DNA of 64,000 nucleotides from Stomatobaculum sp. F0698. Its GTDB lineage: Bacteria; Bacillota; Clostridia; Lachnospirales; Lachnospiraceae. This document shows positions 1 to 8,932 of the stretch, one piece after another. Numbering within the stretch: the stretch's first letter is position 1; the number at the start of each line of letters is the position of its first letter. A model generated the notes under the pieces. It saw nothing but the letters and a program-made list of their open reading frames with translations, ran no database searches and had not been told where the DNA came from. The stretch lies in the NCBI RefSeq assembly GCF_030644385.1, contig NZ_CP130060.1:124001-188000 (forward strand), read 5' to 3'. Made by a program: the position numbers and the translations under genes.

Positions 1-2
1 TG

Positions 3-230
3 CACGATACCTTCGATGAGGTGCTCGTGAACCGCTTTATCGCAGAGACAAGGGCGGCAAAGCGCCCGCAGACAGACAGAGAGACAGGGGAGTCCATCGA
101 AAAGGACATCCCCTGTCTCATGATCAACTGTTTTTGTATGTTTTCGGATTACCGTCCGCTCAGCCTTCGCGAGTGGATAGAGCTTGATCGGCGGCGTCGT
201 CTCACTGCGCAGCAACGCGATAGCCGATAA
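3..230 (+). CDS. possible 3' end of an upstream gene (partial)
   Basis: The frame is open from the left edge to a TAA at 228-230, and the first residues (DTFDEVLVNRFIAETRAA) look like protein. The frame then runs through a terminator-like hairpin at 82-118 and overlaps the 3' end of the convergent degV-family gene, so the later residues are doubtful. The true end could instead be a stop in another frame at 17-19 or 28-30. Function cannot be judged from this much sequence. Confidence 0.2.
   Translation, partial: HDTFDEVLVNRFIAETRAAKRPQTDRETGESIEKDIPCLMINCFCMFSDYRPLSLREWIELDRRRRLTAQQRDSR
82..118 (+). terminator. terminator-like hairpin between convergent genes
   Basis: The arms AGACAGGGG and CCCCTGTCT are perfectly complementary and are extended by GTCC/GGAC around a short A-rich loop. 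A T-rich stretch (CTGTTTTTGTATGTTTT) follows about 12 bases later on the plus strand. It sits between the gene entering from the left and the minus-strand degV-family gene. Confidence 0.5.
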
Positions 231-1047
231 TCATGCCGTTTTGTTCGGCATAGAAGCAGTCAAGCCCGCCGGCCGGACGAACTTCGACCGAAGCAGACTG
301 AAACGCTTCCCGGATGGCGCTGGCGAGCGCCTCGGCGACCGGTTGATTCAGGCAGTGCACAATTACGACTTCCTGAACGGCGCGCCCCTTTTCCCTGAGG
401 TCTTGGACTATGCTGTCCAGGACCTTTTTTGTGCCGCGGACCTTGCCCTTGATTTGTATGGTCCCCTCGGGAGTCGCGATGCCCACGCCCCAAAAGCCGA
501 GGGTATTTGCGAGAAAACCGGTCAGGCGGCTCATGCGCCCGTTTCGAATCAGATTGTTAAACGAGGAGAGCGCATAGACGATGAAGGTGCGGTCTATGAG
601 GGCCGGAATGCGGGAGATGATTTCCGCGTAATCCAGGCCGTCCAGAATCATGCGCGCGGTCTCGCGGATTAAGAGCATAATCGAAGGTCCGTCCGTTCGC
701 GTATTAAAGACGGTGATGCGCTTTCCGGGCTCTTCTTCCTCGACCATGAGGCGGGCAGTCTCGGCACTCTGGAAACTGCCGGAGAGCTCGGAGGAAATGG
801 TGAAGGCAATCACATCGCCGGGTTTCCGGAAGGCCTCCGCAAAGGAAGCGGGAGAGGGGCAGGAGGTGCGTGCGGTCTTGCTCTTTTGTAGATCCTCCAT
901 CATCTCCGGGATGACAATGTTGCCGTCGTCCACGTATTCATGATTGTCGGTGTAGAGGTAAAAGGGGACGCTCTGATACAGAATATCATCGCGCTGTTCT
1001 TCAAAGCGTATGTCGTCGCAGCTGGAATCGGTCACGATATTCCACAT
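202..1047 (-). CDS. DegV family lipid-binding protein
   Basis: DegV-family proteins bind a fatty acid and, in Firmicutes, can serve as fatty-acid kinase FakB-type subunits. The N-terminus reads MWNIVTDSSCD, the family hallmark (IVTDSS), and the protein later carries SELSGSFQSA, also typical. Its length of 281 residues is normal for the family. I chose the start at 1047 because AGGAGG lies just upstream; an in-frame ATG at 1083 has no such site. A good promoter sits at 1087-1115. Which lipid it binds and whether it is a FakB cannot be told here. Confidence 0.9.
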   Translation of the reverse strand: MWNIVTDSSCDDIRFEEQRDDILYQSVPFYLYTDNHEYVDDGNIVIPEMMEDLQKSKTARTSCPSPASFAEAFRKPGDVIAFTISSELSGSFQSAETARLMVEEEEPGKRITVFNTRTDGPSIMLLIRETARMILDGLDYAEIISRIPALIDRTFIVYALSSFNNLIRNGRMSRLTGFLANTLGFWGVGIATPEGTIQIKGKVRGTKKVLDSIVQDLREKGRAVQEVVIVHCLNQPVAEALASAIREAFQSASVEVRPAGGLDCFYAEQNGMIIGYRVAAQ

Positions 1048-1086
1048 GTCAGACCTCCTGAGAATGTATTTCATTGTTATCAAGCC

Positions 1087-1115
1087 ATTATAGCGCGAAA
1101 GCGCGCTTGCGTCAA
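1087..1115 (-). promoter_or_regulatory. promoter of the degV-family gene
   Basis: Read on the minus strand: -35 TTGACG (1110-1115), 17-base spacer, -10 TATAAT (1087-1092). It lies about 40 bases upstream of the chosen start codon. Confidence 0.7.
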
Positions 1116-1180
1116 AACCGAAGCGCGGAGGAGATATGTTACAGAAATCTTACAAATACAATACGATTTCATGAGTTTCC

Positions 1181-1209
1181 TTGACTTGAAAAAACGCATT
1201 TTCTAAGAT
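1181..1209 (+). promoter_or_regulatory. promoter of the LPXTG protein gene
   Basis: -35 TTGACT (1181-1186), 17-base spacer, -10 TAAGAT (1204-1209), about 65 bases upstream of the ATG at 1275. Consistent with a sigma-A promoter. Confidence 0.6.
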
Positions 1210-1274
1210 GGGGGAGTCAAACGAATTTTGAATTTGCGGCATATGTCGCTGAAGATGAAAGAAGAGGATTCGGT

Positions 1275-2519
1275 ATGAAGAAGGGATTATTTGCAAAGGT
1301 TTCGCGCAGCTTTGTCGCTTGCGCACTGACTGCGACGGTCGCGGCGCTCAGTTTTCCGTTCAGCGCGTTTGCGGCGGGAAATGCAACACTCTCGCTCCGT
1401 CACTTTACGGCGGGAAGCGGTACGGTCGAGCAGGGCTCGGCAAGCATGCGTGTCTTTTTGGACAGCGCGCCGAGTGAGTACACAGTGACGGACGGAGAGG
1501 GACAGCGGGAAATTCGCTTTGCGACGCTCTCGGATGCGGTCCGTGCGCAGTACGGAGTCGAGGAAGGCTATCTGAGCTACGCGAGCGTAAGCTTGCAGGG
1601 CAATGAGGCTGTGACGATCAGCGGTCTTCCGAACGGAGCAAAGTATCAGGTTCAGGAGGATACCACCGCTCTCGGCGCCGGCTATTCGACGGAACCCTAC
1701 TACTTCAATCGGGAAGGCGCAGTTTCCGAGAACGAGGCGATTGAGGCGGTCAGTGTGGATCATAAGAACGGCGAGACGCCGGTTGTGATTCGAAAGACTT
1801 GGTTGGACGGAAACCGCACGGAGTATCGTCCGAACTCCATCACCGTTCGCATTGACGCGCTGGATCAGAATCAGAAGCTCATCGAGGGACAGTCGAGACT
1901 TGCGGTCTTAAAGCCGAACGCGGACGGACGCTGGTATTTTGTGGAAGGCCTGCACCATCTTGAGAAGGCGACTGCGAACAATGCGCGCCGTGCGAGCGCT
2001 TCCGATGCAATGCTCGCCAGCTCCTCCGATGCGGAGCGCGAGGGAGAGGTACAGACGCTCAGCTACTATCGCATTGCCGAAGTGTCGGGCGGTTCCGCGT
2101 ATGTCTTGAACTTCCCGGTTGCGGAGCGCATCCGTCAGGTCGGGGCGCATTTGAATTTTGACATTGCAAACCGTTACTACGGTACGACGGGCAATTCCGG
2201 CGGCGGCAGAAGCTATACCGGCGGCGGAAGAGCAACGGGCAGGAGCGCGGCATATCGGAACAGCTCGACGGGAACGGCACCGACTTCTTCCGTGACCGAG
2301 GTGCGTCCCATGAATCCGGCAAACGACAACGAGATTCCGAACCGTCTTGCGGCACCGAGTCGCGATGCGGGCATATCCGGACCGGTCGCGGTTCAGGCGC
2401 AGCGCGGCAAAAAGAGCGGGCTTCCGAAGACCGGTCAGGCTTCGAGCGCTGCGGCGGCAGCTTTCTCGATTGCGGGACTTGCGCTGCTCCTCTACTGCCA
2501 CAAGAGAGAAGAGTACTGA
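1275..2519 (+). CDS. LPXTG-anchored surface protein with Cna_B-like domain
   Basis: A 414-residue secreted, wall-anchored protein. Residues 1-34 form a signal peptide ending SAFA. Residues about 70-130 look like the small beta domain common in clostridial pilin-like proteins. Residues about 168-230 (VVIRKTWLDGNRTEYRPNSI) match the Cna_B/collagen-adhesin stalk repeat. A Gly/Ser/Arg-rich linker (about 300-330) leads to the sorting signal LPKTG, a hydrophobic stretch and the tail CHKREEY. No sortase or other pilin lies in the window, so attachment would rely on a housekeeping sortase elsewhere. A monocistronic transcript is suggested by its own promoter and terminator. The binding partner is unknown. 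Confidence 0.85.
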   Translation: MKKGLFAKVSRSFVACALTATVAALSFPFSAFAAGNATLSLRHFTAGSGTVEQGSASMRVFLDSAPSEYTVTDGEGQREIRFATLSDAVRAQYGVEEGYLSYASVSLQGNEAVTISGLPNGAKYQVQEDTTALGAGYSTEPYYFNREGAVSENEAIEAVSVDHKNGETPVVIRKTWLDGNRTEYRPNSITVRIDALDQNQKLIEGQSRLAVLKPNADGRWYFVEGLHHLEKATANNARRASASDAMLASSSDAEREGEVQTLSYYRIAEVSGGSAYVLNFPVAERIRQVGAHLNFDIANRYYGTTGNSGGGRSYTGGGRATGRSAAYRNSSTGTAPTSSVTEVRPMNPANDNEIPNRLAAPSRDAGISGPVAVQAQRGKKSGLPKTGQASSAAAAAFSIAGLALLLYCHKREEY

Positions 2520-2552
2520 AACGGTATTCACAGAAAATAAATCATTCCGGTG

Positions 2553-2589
2553 AGACGCCGCGGGGCAAGACGCTCCGCGGCGTCTTTTC
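2553..2589 (+). terminator. rho-independent terminator after the LPXTG gene
   Basis: The arms AGACGCCGCGG and CCGCGGCGTCT are fully complementary around an 11-base loop and are followed by TTTT. Confidence 0.85.
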
Positions 2590-2643
2590 GACCTTTCCCG
2601 CAGGAAGGCTATGGCGTGGATTTGCCTGCCTGTGCTAAGATAG

Positions 2644-2673
2644 AAACGGAAAGAAACGGAAAGAAACGGAAAG
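2644..2673 (+). repeat. three tandem copies of a 10-bp unit
   Basis: The decamer AAACGGAAAG occurs three times in a row in the leader of the lipoprotein gene. It is perfect, so slippage could change the copy number and leader length. Confidence 0.8.
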
Positions 2674-2741
2674 CAAAAGCGAAGACAGAGCAAGGGGCAC
2701 AGAAGGAACACTGCACATGCTCGGACGGGCAAGGAGGCGAG

Positions 2742-3317
2742 ATGAGAAGAAATCGGAGCAAGCTTGTTGCGGGGCTGGCAACGCTGGCACTGGCAGTCAC
2801 TGCGTTCACGGCCTGCGGTACGGCAAAGACGACAGAGAGCAAGGCAGAGAGCAGCGCCGTAGAGAGCAGCGAAGTCGCGGGTAGCGGCGAGGCGACAAGC
2901 GGAGCGCAGGCGGAGGCCGCGAATCCGTGGATGGATGTCCGCGATCTGAAGGAGGCGCTGAAAGAGACCGGTGTTGAGCTGGAAGCGCCGGAAGAAATCG
3001 GAGACTTTCATCTGAGCCATGTTCAGGCCGTTCGGGACGGCGGAATGGTCCAAGTCTTTTACGGCGGCGTGGCGGATCAGACCGAGACCCAGGTGTTGCT
3101 CCGCAAAGCCAAGAGTATGGAAGATATCAGCGGCGACTACACAATCTACCCGGAGGACCGCAGGGTCAACGAGACAGAGGGAGAAGTGCGCCTCCGCGGC
3201 CAGGACGGCAGAGTGTATCTCGCAACTTGGCAGCGCGGTGACTACAGCTATTCGCTGAGCCTCGCGCAGGGAGTGGAAGAAGCAAAGGTCATGGAGGTTA
3301 TTTCGGAGATCAAATGA
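2742..3317 (+). CDS. lipoprotein of unknown function
   Basis: A 191-residue predicted lipoprotein. The N-terminus is basic (MRRNRSK), then hydrophobic, then a lipobox ending in Cys (AFTAC-G) near residue 25. A Ser/Glu/Ala-rich linker follows, then a globular part of about 130 residues that I do not recognise (DVRDLKEALKETGVELEAPEEIG). I chose the ATG at 2742 because AAGGAGGCGAG precedes it; a longer in-frame reading has no signal peptide. The stop overlaps the next start by 4 bases (ATGA), so it is probably co-transcribed with the thioesterase and pyrophosphatase. Likely an extracytoplasmic membrane-tethered protein. Confidence 0.75.
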   Translation: MRRNRSKLVAGLATLALAVTAFTACGTAKTTESKAESSAVESSEVAGSGEATSGAQAEAANPWMDVRDLKEALKETGVELEAPEEIGDFHLSHVQAVRDGGMVQVFYGGVADQTETQVLLRKAKSMEDISGDYTIYPEDRRVNETEGEVRLRGQDGRVYLATWQRGDYSYSLSLAQGVEEAKVMEVISEIK

Positions 3318-3757
3318 GCAAGGAAAAGTTAGAAGAGTATCGAGAGTTAATTGTCAACAACCGCTTCGCGCTGCACAACCACGTGACCCTCACGGATCTC
3401 GAGGAAAACAGCGCAGAGGGCTATCTGGACGTCGAAGATGATGTGACCAATGCCTACGGCATGGTGCACGGCGGCGCGTTTTATGCGCTCGCGGACGTCA
3501 TTGCGGGCATGACGGCGCGCGGCAACGGGCACGCCTATGTGACCCAGACGGCGGATTTACACTATCTCTCCTCGACCGAGGAGAAGCGCATTTACGGAAA
3601 GAGCCGCGTATTGCGGCGCAGCCGACAGACGGCTGTCATTGAGGCGGAGGTGACGGACGGGACGGGAAAGTGCCTGTTTTTTGCGACCTTCACGTTTTTC
3701 TGCGTGGACGGCCGTGTCGCCGTAAAAAGAGAGGGGGTAGAGCGTGCCGACTCATAA
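3314..3757 (+). CDS. PaaI-type hotdog-fold thioesterase
   Basis: A 147-residue hotdog protein that probably hydrolyses acyl-CoA or aryl-CoA thioesters in the cytoplasm. The family motif is clear: NAYGMVHGGAFYALADVIAG (about residues 50-70), where the HGG loop and following Asp shape the active site. The length is usual for PaaI/YigI-type enzymes. It overlaps the lipoprotein gene by 4 bases and the next gene by 14 bases, indicating tight translational coupling. The substrate cannot be inferred. Confidence 0.85.
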   Translation: MSKEKLEEYRELIVNNRFALHNHVTLTDLEENSAEGYLDVEDDVTNAYGMVHGGAFYALADVIAGMTARGNGHAYVTQTADLHYLSSTEEKRIYGKSRVLRRSRQTAVIEAEVTDGTGKCLFFATFTFFCVDGRVAVKREGVERADS

Positions 3758-5408
3758 CCGGAGAAAGAAAATCAACATCGTCGGGCATAAGAATCCGGAT
3801 ACGGATTCCATCTGCGCGGCGCTCAGCTACTGCTGGCTGAAAAAGCAGATCGATCCGCAGGGCGAGTACGAGGCGCGGAGAGCGGGCAGTGTGAACCGCG
3901 AGTCGCAGTTCGTGCTGAATTACTGGAAGATGAAGGCACCGCGTCTCATTACGAGCGTGAGCCCGCAGATGAAGGACATCGATTTCCGCATTCAGCCCGG
4001 TATCGACGGGGAGATGAGTCTCCGCGAGGTCTGGAAGCTGATGCGCGAAGAGGATATCGAGACCCTCTGCATCACGACCGAGGAGCAGGAACTTCTGGGT
4101 CTCGTTTCGGTCACCGACATCACCAACATCAACATGAATCTCCTTGACAACGGGATACTGGCGACTGCGAAGACACCCTATAAAAACCTCATTTCGACCC
4201 TGGACGCGGAGATGATTTCCGGCGATCCGGAGTCGAGCATCGAGAAGGGTCATATCTACATCGGCACAAGTCCCGAGGTCATTGAAGAGTTCGTGAACGA
4301 GAACGATATCGTTCTGGTTTCGAACCGCTATGAGGCGCAGATTTGCGCGATTGAGTGCGGCGCGTCCTGCATTGTGATCTGCTGCGGCGCACTGGCGGGC
4401 AAGACCATCTTAAACCGCGCGAAGGAAAAGAACTGTACGGTGCTCATGAGCCCCTACGACACCTATGCGGCGGCACGCCTCATCAGCACGGCCATTCCGG
4501 TGCGCCACATCATGCAGAGCGAGAAGCTGCTGCAGTTCGGCCTCAACACCTATGTCGAGGACGCGAAGAAAATCATGGCATCGGTGCGTCACCGCTATTT
4601 CCCGATACTCGATTCCGACGGAAAGTATGTCGGTGTCGTGAGCCGCAGAAACCTCTTGAATTTGCACCCGAAGCGGGTCATTTTGGTGGACCACAACGAG
4701 TTTACCCAGACTGTGGACGGCATGGAGCAGGCGGAGATTCTGGAGATCATTGATCACCACCGAATCGGCAATCTGGAGACCGGCGGACCGGCCTACTTTC
4801 GGAACGAGCCGGTCGGCTGCACCAACACCATTGTCTATTCCATCATGCAGGAGAAGAACCTCACCCCGCCGAAGGAAATCGCGGGGCTCATGCTCTCCGC
4901 AATCCTCTCGGATACGCTGATGTTCCGCTCGCCGACCTGTACGGCGAGAGACCGCGCCGCGGCAGAGGCGCTTGCGGCCATTGCGGAGGTCGATATCGAG
5001 AGCTATGCGAATCAGATGTTTGAGGCCGGCGAGGATCTGAGCGGACGGAGCGCCGAGGATATTTTCTTCGCGGACTTTAAGGTCTTTACCTTCGGCGATA
5101 TCCGCTTCGGCGTGAGCCAGAGCACCTTTATGACCGAGAAAAACCGGAAGGCGGCCGAGGAATTGGTGAAGCCCTTCCTCGAAGCAGCCGCAAACCGCAC
5201 CGGTGTGGATACCGTTTACTACATGGCGACCGACACGCCCTCCGAGAGCACGGAGCTCTTCTGGTACGGCAACATGGCCGAGGAGTACGCGCGGCGCGCC
5301 TTCGGACGCGCGCCGGAGGCGGAAGGTTATTTCTACCTGCCGGGCGTTGTGAGCCGGAAAAAGCAGATGATACCGCCGCTTCGCATGGCGATGCAGGCGG
5401 AGCCCTGA
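3744..5408 (+). CDS. ppaC: manganese-dependent inorganic pyrophosphatase with CBS-DRTGG insert
   Basis: Family II pyrophosphatase that splits PPi to phosphate and drives biosynthesis. Residues 14-22 give the DHH-family metal motif GHKNPDTDS, and D337-H338-H339 give the DHH triad; a DHHA2 domain ends the protein. Two CBS domains (about 75-130 and 250-310) flank a DRTGG domain, the regulatory insert of nucleotide-controlled clostridial enzymes. At 554 residues it is the long, CBS-containing type. The start is GTG with AGAGGGGG upstream. It overlaps the thioesterase gene by 14 bases. Adenine nucleotide control is known for the family and inferred here. Confidence 0.93.
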   Translation: MPTHNRRKKINIVGHKNPDTDSICAALSYCWLKKQIDPQGEYEARRAGSVNRESQFVLNYWKMKAPRLITSVSPQMKDIDFRIQPGIDGEMSLREVWKLMREEDIETLCITTEEQELLGLVSVTDITNINMNLLDNGILATAKTPYKNLISTLDAEMISGDPESSIEKGHIYIGTSPEVIEEFVNENDIVLVSNRYEAQICAIECGASCIVICCGALAGKTILNRAKEKNCTVLMSPYDTYAAARLISTAIPVRHIMQSEKLLQFGLNTYVEDAKKIMASVRHRYFPILDSDGKYVGVVSRRNLLNLHPKRVILVDHNEFTQTVDGMEQAEILEIIDHHRIGNLETGGPAYFRNEPVGCTNTIVYSIMQEKNLTPPKEIAGLMLSAILSDTLMFRSPTCTARDRAAAEALAAIAEVDIESYANQMFEAGEDLSGRSAEDIFFADFKVFTFGDIRFGVSQSTFMTEKNRKAAEELVKPFLEAAANRTGVDTVYYMATDTPSESTELFWYGNMAEEYARRAFGRAPEAEGYFYLPGVVSRKKQMIPPLRMAMQAEP

Positions 5409-5419
5409 GAGGAGAGAGT

Positions 5420-5989
5420 ATGAAACGAGTCAGCGCCCTGCTCGCACAGGGCTTGGAAGAAGTGGAATGCCTGATGGTTGTTGACCTCTTGCGGCGCGCC
5501 GAGGTACAGGTGACCTTGGTCTCCGTGAGCGGAGAGCGCGTCGTGACCGGTGCGCACGGCATTGCGATTGTGACGGATCGCCTGATCGAGGAGATGGATT
5601 TCTCGGCGGAGGATATGATCTTCCTGCCGGGCGGCATGCCGGGCGTCAGCAATCTGGTGCGCCATGCGCTGGTGGCGCAGACCCTGAGAGCGCAGGCCGA
5701 ACAGGGCAAGGAGCTCGCCGCCATCTGTGCGGCGCCGAGCATACTCGGTAAGATGGGACTCTTTGCGAACAAGCGCTTTACCTGCTATCCGGGTTGGGAG
5801 CGCGGCATTGACGGCATCAACGGCGCCGAGTGGAGCGGGGCCGCGGTGGAGCGGAGCGAGGGACTCACGACCGGGCGCGGCCTCGGCACGGCGATGGACT
5901 TCGGCTTAAAGCTGATCGGCGTGCTCTGCGGCGGCGAGACGGCAGAGAAAATCAAGCAGGCGGTCCAGCATCCGGACACGCTCTACTGA
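5420..5989 (+). CDS. DJ-1/PfpI family protein
   Basis: A 189-residue DJ-1/ThiJ/YajL-type protein. It starts KRVSALLAQGLEEVECLMVVD, with the conserved acidic residue near E14/E15, and carries the nucleophile elbow AAICAAPSILG with Cys103. Such proteins are implicated in stress protection or glyoxal/protein repair, but the reaction here is not determinable. It follows ppaC by 11 bases with its own GAGAGGAGAGAG site, so it is probably the last regular member of the same operon. Confidence 0.88.
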   Translation: MKRVSALLAQGLEEVECLMVVDLLRRAEVQVTLVSVSGERVVTGAHGIAIVTDRLIEEMDFSAEDMIFLPGGMPGVSNLVRHALVAQTLRAQAEQGKELAAICAAPSILGKMGLFANKRFTCYPGWERGIDGINGAEWSGAAVERSEGLTTGRGLGTAMDFGLKLIGVLCGGETAEKIKQAVQHPDTLY

Positions 5990-5999
5990 GCGCGTCCCC

Positions 6000-6485
6000 G
6001 TGAATGCGTTTTGGGAGCGCCACGCTGCGCTGCGGGAGTTTTTGCTTTTTAATCTGCTTTCGAACTGTGCGACCCTGGTGAACCTCCTTGCGACTTTTGT
6101 CGGCACGCATGTCTTGTTCCGTGCGTTTCGGGACAGACCTTTTTCCTTCCTGGTTTTTCAGTACAGAAATATACGGGAGGATTTGGGGCTCGCAGGTTTT
6201 TTGAGCTTTTTGTTTGCGACCGCGCTCGCACAGACGGTTAATTTCTCGGTGCAGCGAAAGCTGGTATTTCGCGCTTCCGGAGATGCGGGAAAGGCGGCGC
6301 TCCGCTTTGCGGGGCTTGCCCTTTTTCTGACCCTAATCTCTGCGGCGCTGCCGGCCTATACCTTGCCGCGCTTCGGTATTTTGGGTTCCGCAGTCTTAAA
6401 CATAGTGCTGCAGGTGGCAATCAGTTTTCCCGCGATGAAATTTTGGATTATGCCTGAGGGAACTCGGGAGAAGAAGGCAGTATGA
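6000..6485 (+). CDS. GtrA-like polytopic membrane protein
   Basis: A 161-residue protein with about four hydrophobic segments: residues about 15-40, 62-85, 98-122 and 126-148. The pattern (LLSNCATLVNLLATF near the N-terminus, NFSVQRKLVF in the middle) resembles GtrA/teichoic-acid glycosylation membrane proteins, which help move polyprenyl-linked sugars. The start is a GTG 10 bases after the previous stop with a poor ribosome binding site. It overlaps the GH3 gene by 4 bases (ATGA). Family assignment rests on pattern only. Confidence 0.7.
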   Translation: MNAFWERHAALREFLLFNLLSNCATLVNLLATFVGTHVLFRAFRDRPFSFLVFQYRNIREDLGLAGFLSFLFATALAQTVNFSVQRKLVFRASGDAGKAALRFAGLALFLTLISAALPAYTLPRFGILGSAVLNIVLQVAISFPAMKFWIMPEGTREKKAV

Positions 6486-8932
6486 GTCAGATACAAAACA
6501 AGCGGAAAGCAGGGTCGGACGTCCTTCGGCGTCTGACCCTCTTTGAAAAGGCGGCCCTGTTATCCGGGGGCGGCGCCTGGAAGAGCCGGGCACTCCCGAG
6601 ACGGGGCTTGCCGGCTCTTTTCTTTTCGGACGGACCGCACGGTCTCAGGAAGCAGGAGGGCATCGGGGATCATCTCGGGCTCCATGCCTCCCGCCCCGCG
6701 ACCTGCTTTCCGACGGCGGCGACCGTCGCAAACAGCTGGGACACGGAACTTGCCGAAGCGGTGGGCGAAGCGCTCGGAAACGAGGCGCGCTCGCAGGGGG
6801 TGGATGTGCTGCTCGGGCCGGGACTCAACATTAAGCGGAGTCCGCTCTGCGGGCGGAATTTCGAGTACTTTTCGGAGGATCCCTATCTCTCCGGAAAGCT
6901 CGCGGCAGCCTATGTGCGCGGTATACAGCGCGGCGGTGTGCTCGCCTGTGTAAAGCACTACGCCGTAAATTCGCAGGAGTTTCGACGCATGACCTTAAAT
7001 GCCGTCGTGGACGAGAGAGCGCTCCGGGAACTTTATCTCACGGGCTTTGAGATTGCGGTGAAGGAGGGAAAACCCGCTGCGCTGATGACCAGTTATAACC
7101 AGGTGAACGGAATCCAATCCAATGAAAACCCGCAGCTCATGCTCGACATTTTGCGGGACGAGTGGGGCTATGACGGCATGGTTGTGACGGACTGGGGCGG
7201 CTCGGACGATCACATTCGGGGCATACAGTGCCGCACCACGCTGGAAATGCCGAATCCCGGGCTCTATGCGGCGCGGGAAGTGCTGCGCGCCGTAGAGCGG
7301 GGGGAGCTCTCCGAGGCGGAAATCGATGTCTGCCTGAAGGACTACTTCCGCACGCTGCGGCGCGCCGCGGTACAGGCAAAGAAGGCTGTGCCTGTGGATC
7401 CGCTGCGGCAGCACGCGCTCGCGCGGCGGGCGGAGCGGGAGAGCGCGGTGCTCCTAAAGAACGACGGCATACTGCCGCTCTCCGGAGAAGAAACGGTCGC
7501 ATTGATCGGTGACTTTGCTTTCATGCCGCGCTATCAGGGCGCGGGTTCCTCGCTCGTGAACAGCCGCCGGGTCGAGACGCTCGCGGGACAGCTCTCGCAG
7601 CGCCTCGGGAATAAGCTGATCGGCTGCGCGAGTGGGTATGCGCGACACGGAGATGACAGCAAACGCCGGGCTGCGAAGCGACTTCGCCGCGCGCTGAAAC
7701 TCGCACGGAAAGCTTCCTGTGTGATTTTCTGCTGCGGTCTCGATGAGATGGCAGAGACCGAGGGCCTGGACCGAAAGACGCTGGCGCTGCCGGCGGCACA
7801 GCGGCGGGTGCTTCACAGCCTCGCGGATGTCAATCCGAACATCATTCTCGTGCTGAGCGCGGGTTCGGTCGTGGATCTCTCGGTCGAGCGGGATGCGCGC
7901 GCCGTGCTGCACGGCTACCTCGGCGGTGAGGCCGGGGCGGGCGCCATGTCAGAGCTGCTGTACGGAGAGGCTACGCCCATGGGGAAGCTCGCGGAGAGCT
8001 ATCCGCGCGCGCTTTCGGATACCCCGGCCTATCCCTACCGGAAACTCCGCGGCAACTGCGCGGAGTACCGAGAGAGCCTCTATGTGGGCTATCGCTATTA
8101 TGACAGAGCGGGGCTCTCACTCTACCATCCCTTCGGCTTCGGGCTCTCCTATACAAGTTTTTCCTATCGAGATCTCACGGTCGAGGCGGAGGGTGTACGC
8201 TTTTTCGTGAAAAACAGCGGCGCAAGGGACGGCGCGGAGATTGCGCAACTCTACATAAGTGCCTTGGAGAGCGCGGTCTTTCGGCCGGAAAAGGAATTGA
8301 AGGGCTTTGCCAAGATCTTTTTAAAGGCGGGGGAGGAGAAAGAGGTTTTCATCCCCTTCGATGACAAGAGTTTTCGGGTCTACGACAGTGCAAGAGGCTG
8401 TTTTATCGAGGAGGAAGGGCGCTACCGCATTTTAGTCGGTGCGAGTGCGGCGGATCTTCGCCTCGCTGCGGAAACAGAGCGCGGGGGAGAACGTATGCTT
8501 ATCCCGCAAGAAAAAAAGCGCCTGCCCCACTATTTCAGCGGGGCGGCGCAACAAGTCGGGAGAACGGAATTTGAGCGCTTGCTCGGGCGAAAAACCGAGC
8601 GCCCGGCGCTCGCAGGGGAACTGCTTCGCGGCGATGCGGTCCATGAACTCAGGCGTTCGCGCGGTCTGCTCGCGCGGCTCATTTACCGCGGCTTACAGCG
8701 CGCGCTCAACAAGAGCGCGGCAAAGCGTGAGCCGAATTTGAATTTGATTTTTACCTACCACATGCCGTTTCGCGCCTTCTCGAAATTCGGGAGCGGGCGC
8801 ATCTCGCCGGAGATGACCGAGGCTGTCTTACTCATGCTGAACGGACACCTCATTGCGGGCGGGCGAAAGTTCTTCCTTGAGGGTTTAAAAAACCGCCGGG
8901 AGAACCGGCGGAATGAGAGAGCGCTGCGTTGA
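6482..8932 (+). CDS. glycoside hydrolase family 3 beta-glycosidase
   Basis: An 816-residue GH3 enzyme that hydrolyses beta-linked sugars from non-reducing ends. The N-terminal barrel carries the substrate-binding KHYAVNSQEFRR region and the nucleophile motif VVTDWGG (near residue 240). The alpha/beta sandwich follows, then a fibronectin-III-like domain (about 570-670, FFVKNSGARDGAEIAQLYIS). A further C-terminal extension of about 140 residues, partly basic, follows. There is no signal peptide, so it is intracellular and probably acts on imported oligosaccharides. It is coupled by a 4-base overlap to the GtrA-like gene. The sugar specificity is unknown. Confidence 0.92.
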   Translation: MSQIQNKRKAGSDVLRRLTLFEKAALLSGGGAWKSRALPRRGLPALFFSDGPHGLRKQEGIGDHLGLHASRPATCFPTAATVANSWDTELAEAVGEALGNEARSQGVDVLLGPGLNIKRSPLCGRNFEYFSEDPYLSGKLAAAYVRGIQRGGVLACVKHYAVNSQEFRRMTLNAVVDERALRELYLTGFEIAVKEGKPAALMTSYNQVNGIQSNENPQLMLDILRDEWGYDGMVVTDWGGSDDHIRGIQCRTTLEMPNPGLYAAREVLRAVERGELSEAEIDVCLKDYFRTLRRAAVQAKKAVPVDPLRQHALARRAERESAVLLKNDGILPLSGEETVALIGDFAFMPRYQGAGSSLVNSRRVETLAGQLSQRLGNKLIGCASGYARHGDDSKRRAAKRLRRALKLARKASCVIFCCGLDEMAETEGLDRKTLALPAAQRRVLHSLADVNPNIILVLSAGSVVDLSVERDARAVLHGYLGGEAGAGAMSELLYGEATPMGKLAESYPRALSDTPAYPYRKLRGNCAEYRESLYVGYRYYDRAGLSLYHPFGFGLSYTSFSYRDLTVEAEGVRFFVKNSGARDGAEIAQLYISALESAVFRPEKELKGFAKIFLKAGEEKEVFIPFDDKSFRVYDSARGCFIEEEGRYRILVGASAADLRLAAETERGGERMLIPQEKKRLPHYFSGAAQQVGRTEFERLLGRKTERPALAGELLRGDAVHELRRSRGLLARLIYRGLQRALNKSAAKREPNLNLIFTYHMPFRAFSKFGSGRISPEMTEAVLLMLNGHLIAGGRKFFLEGLKNRRENRRNERALR

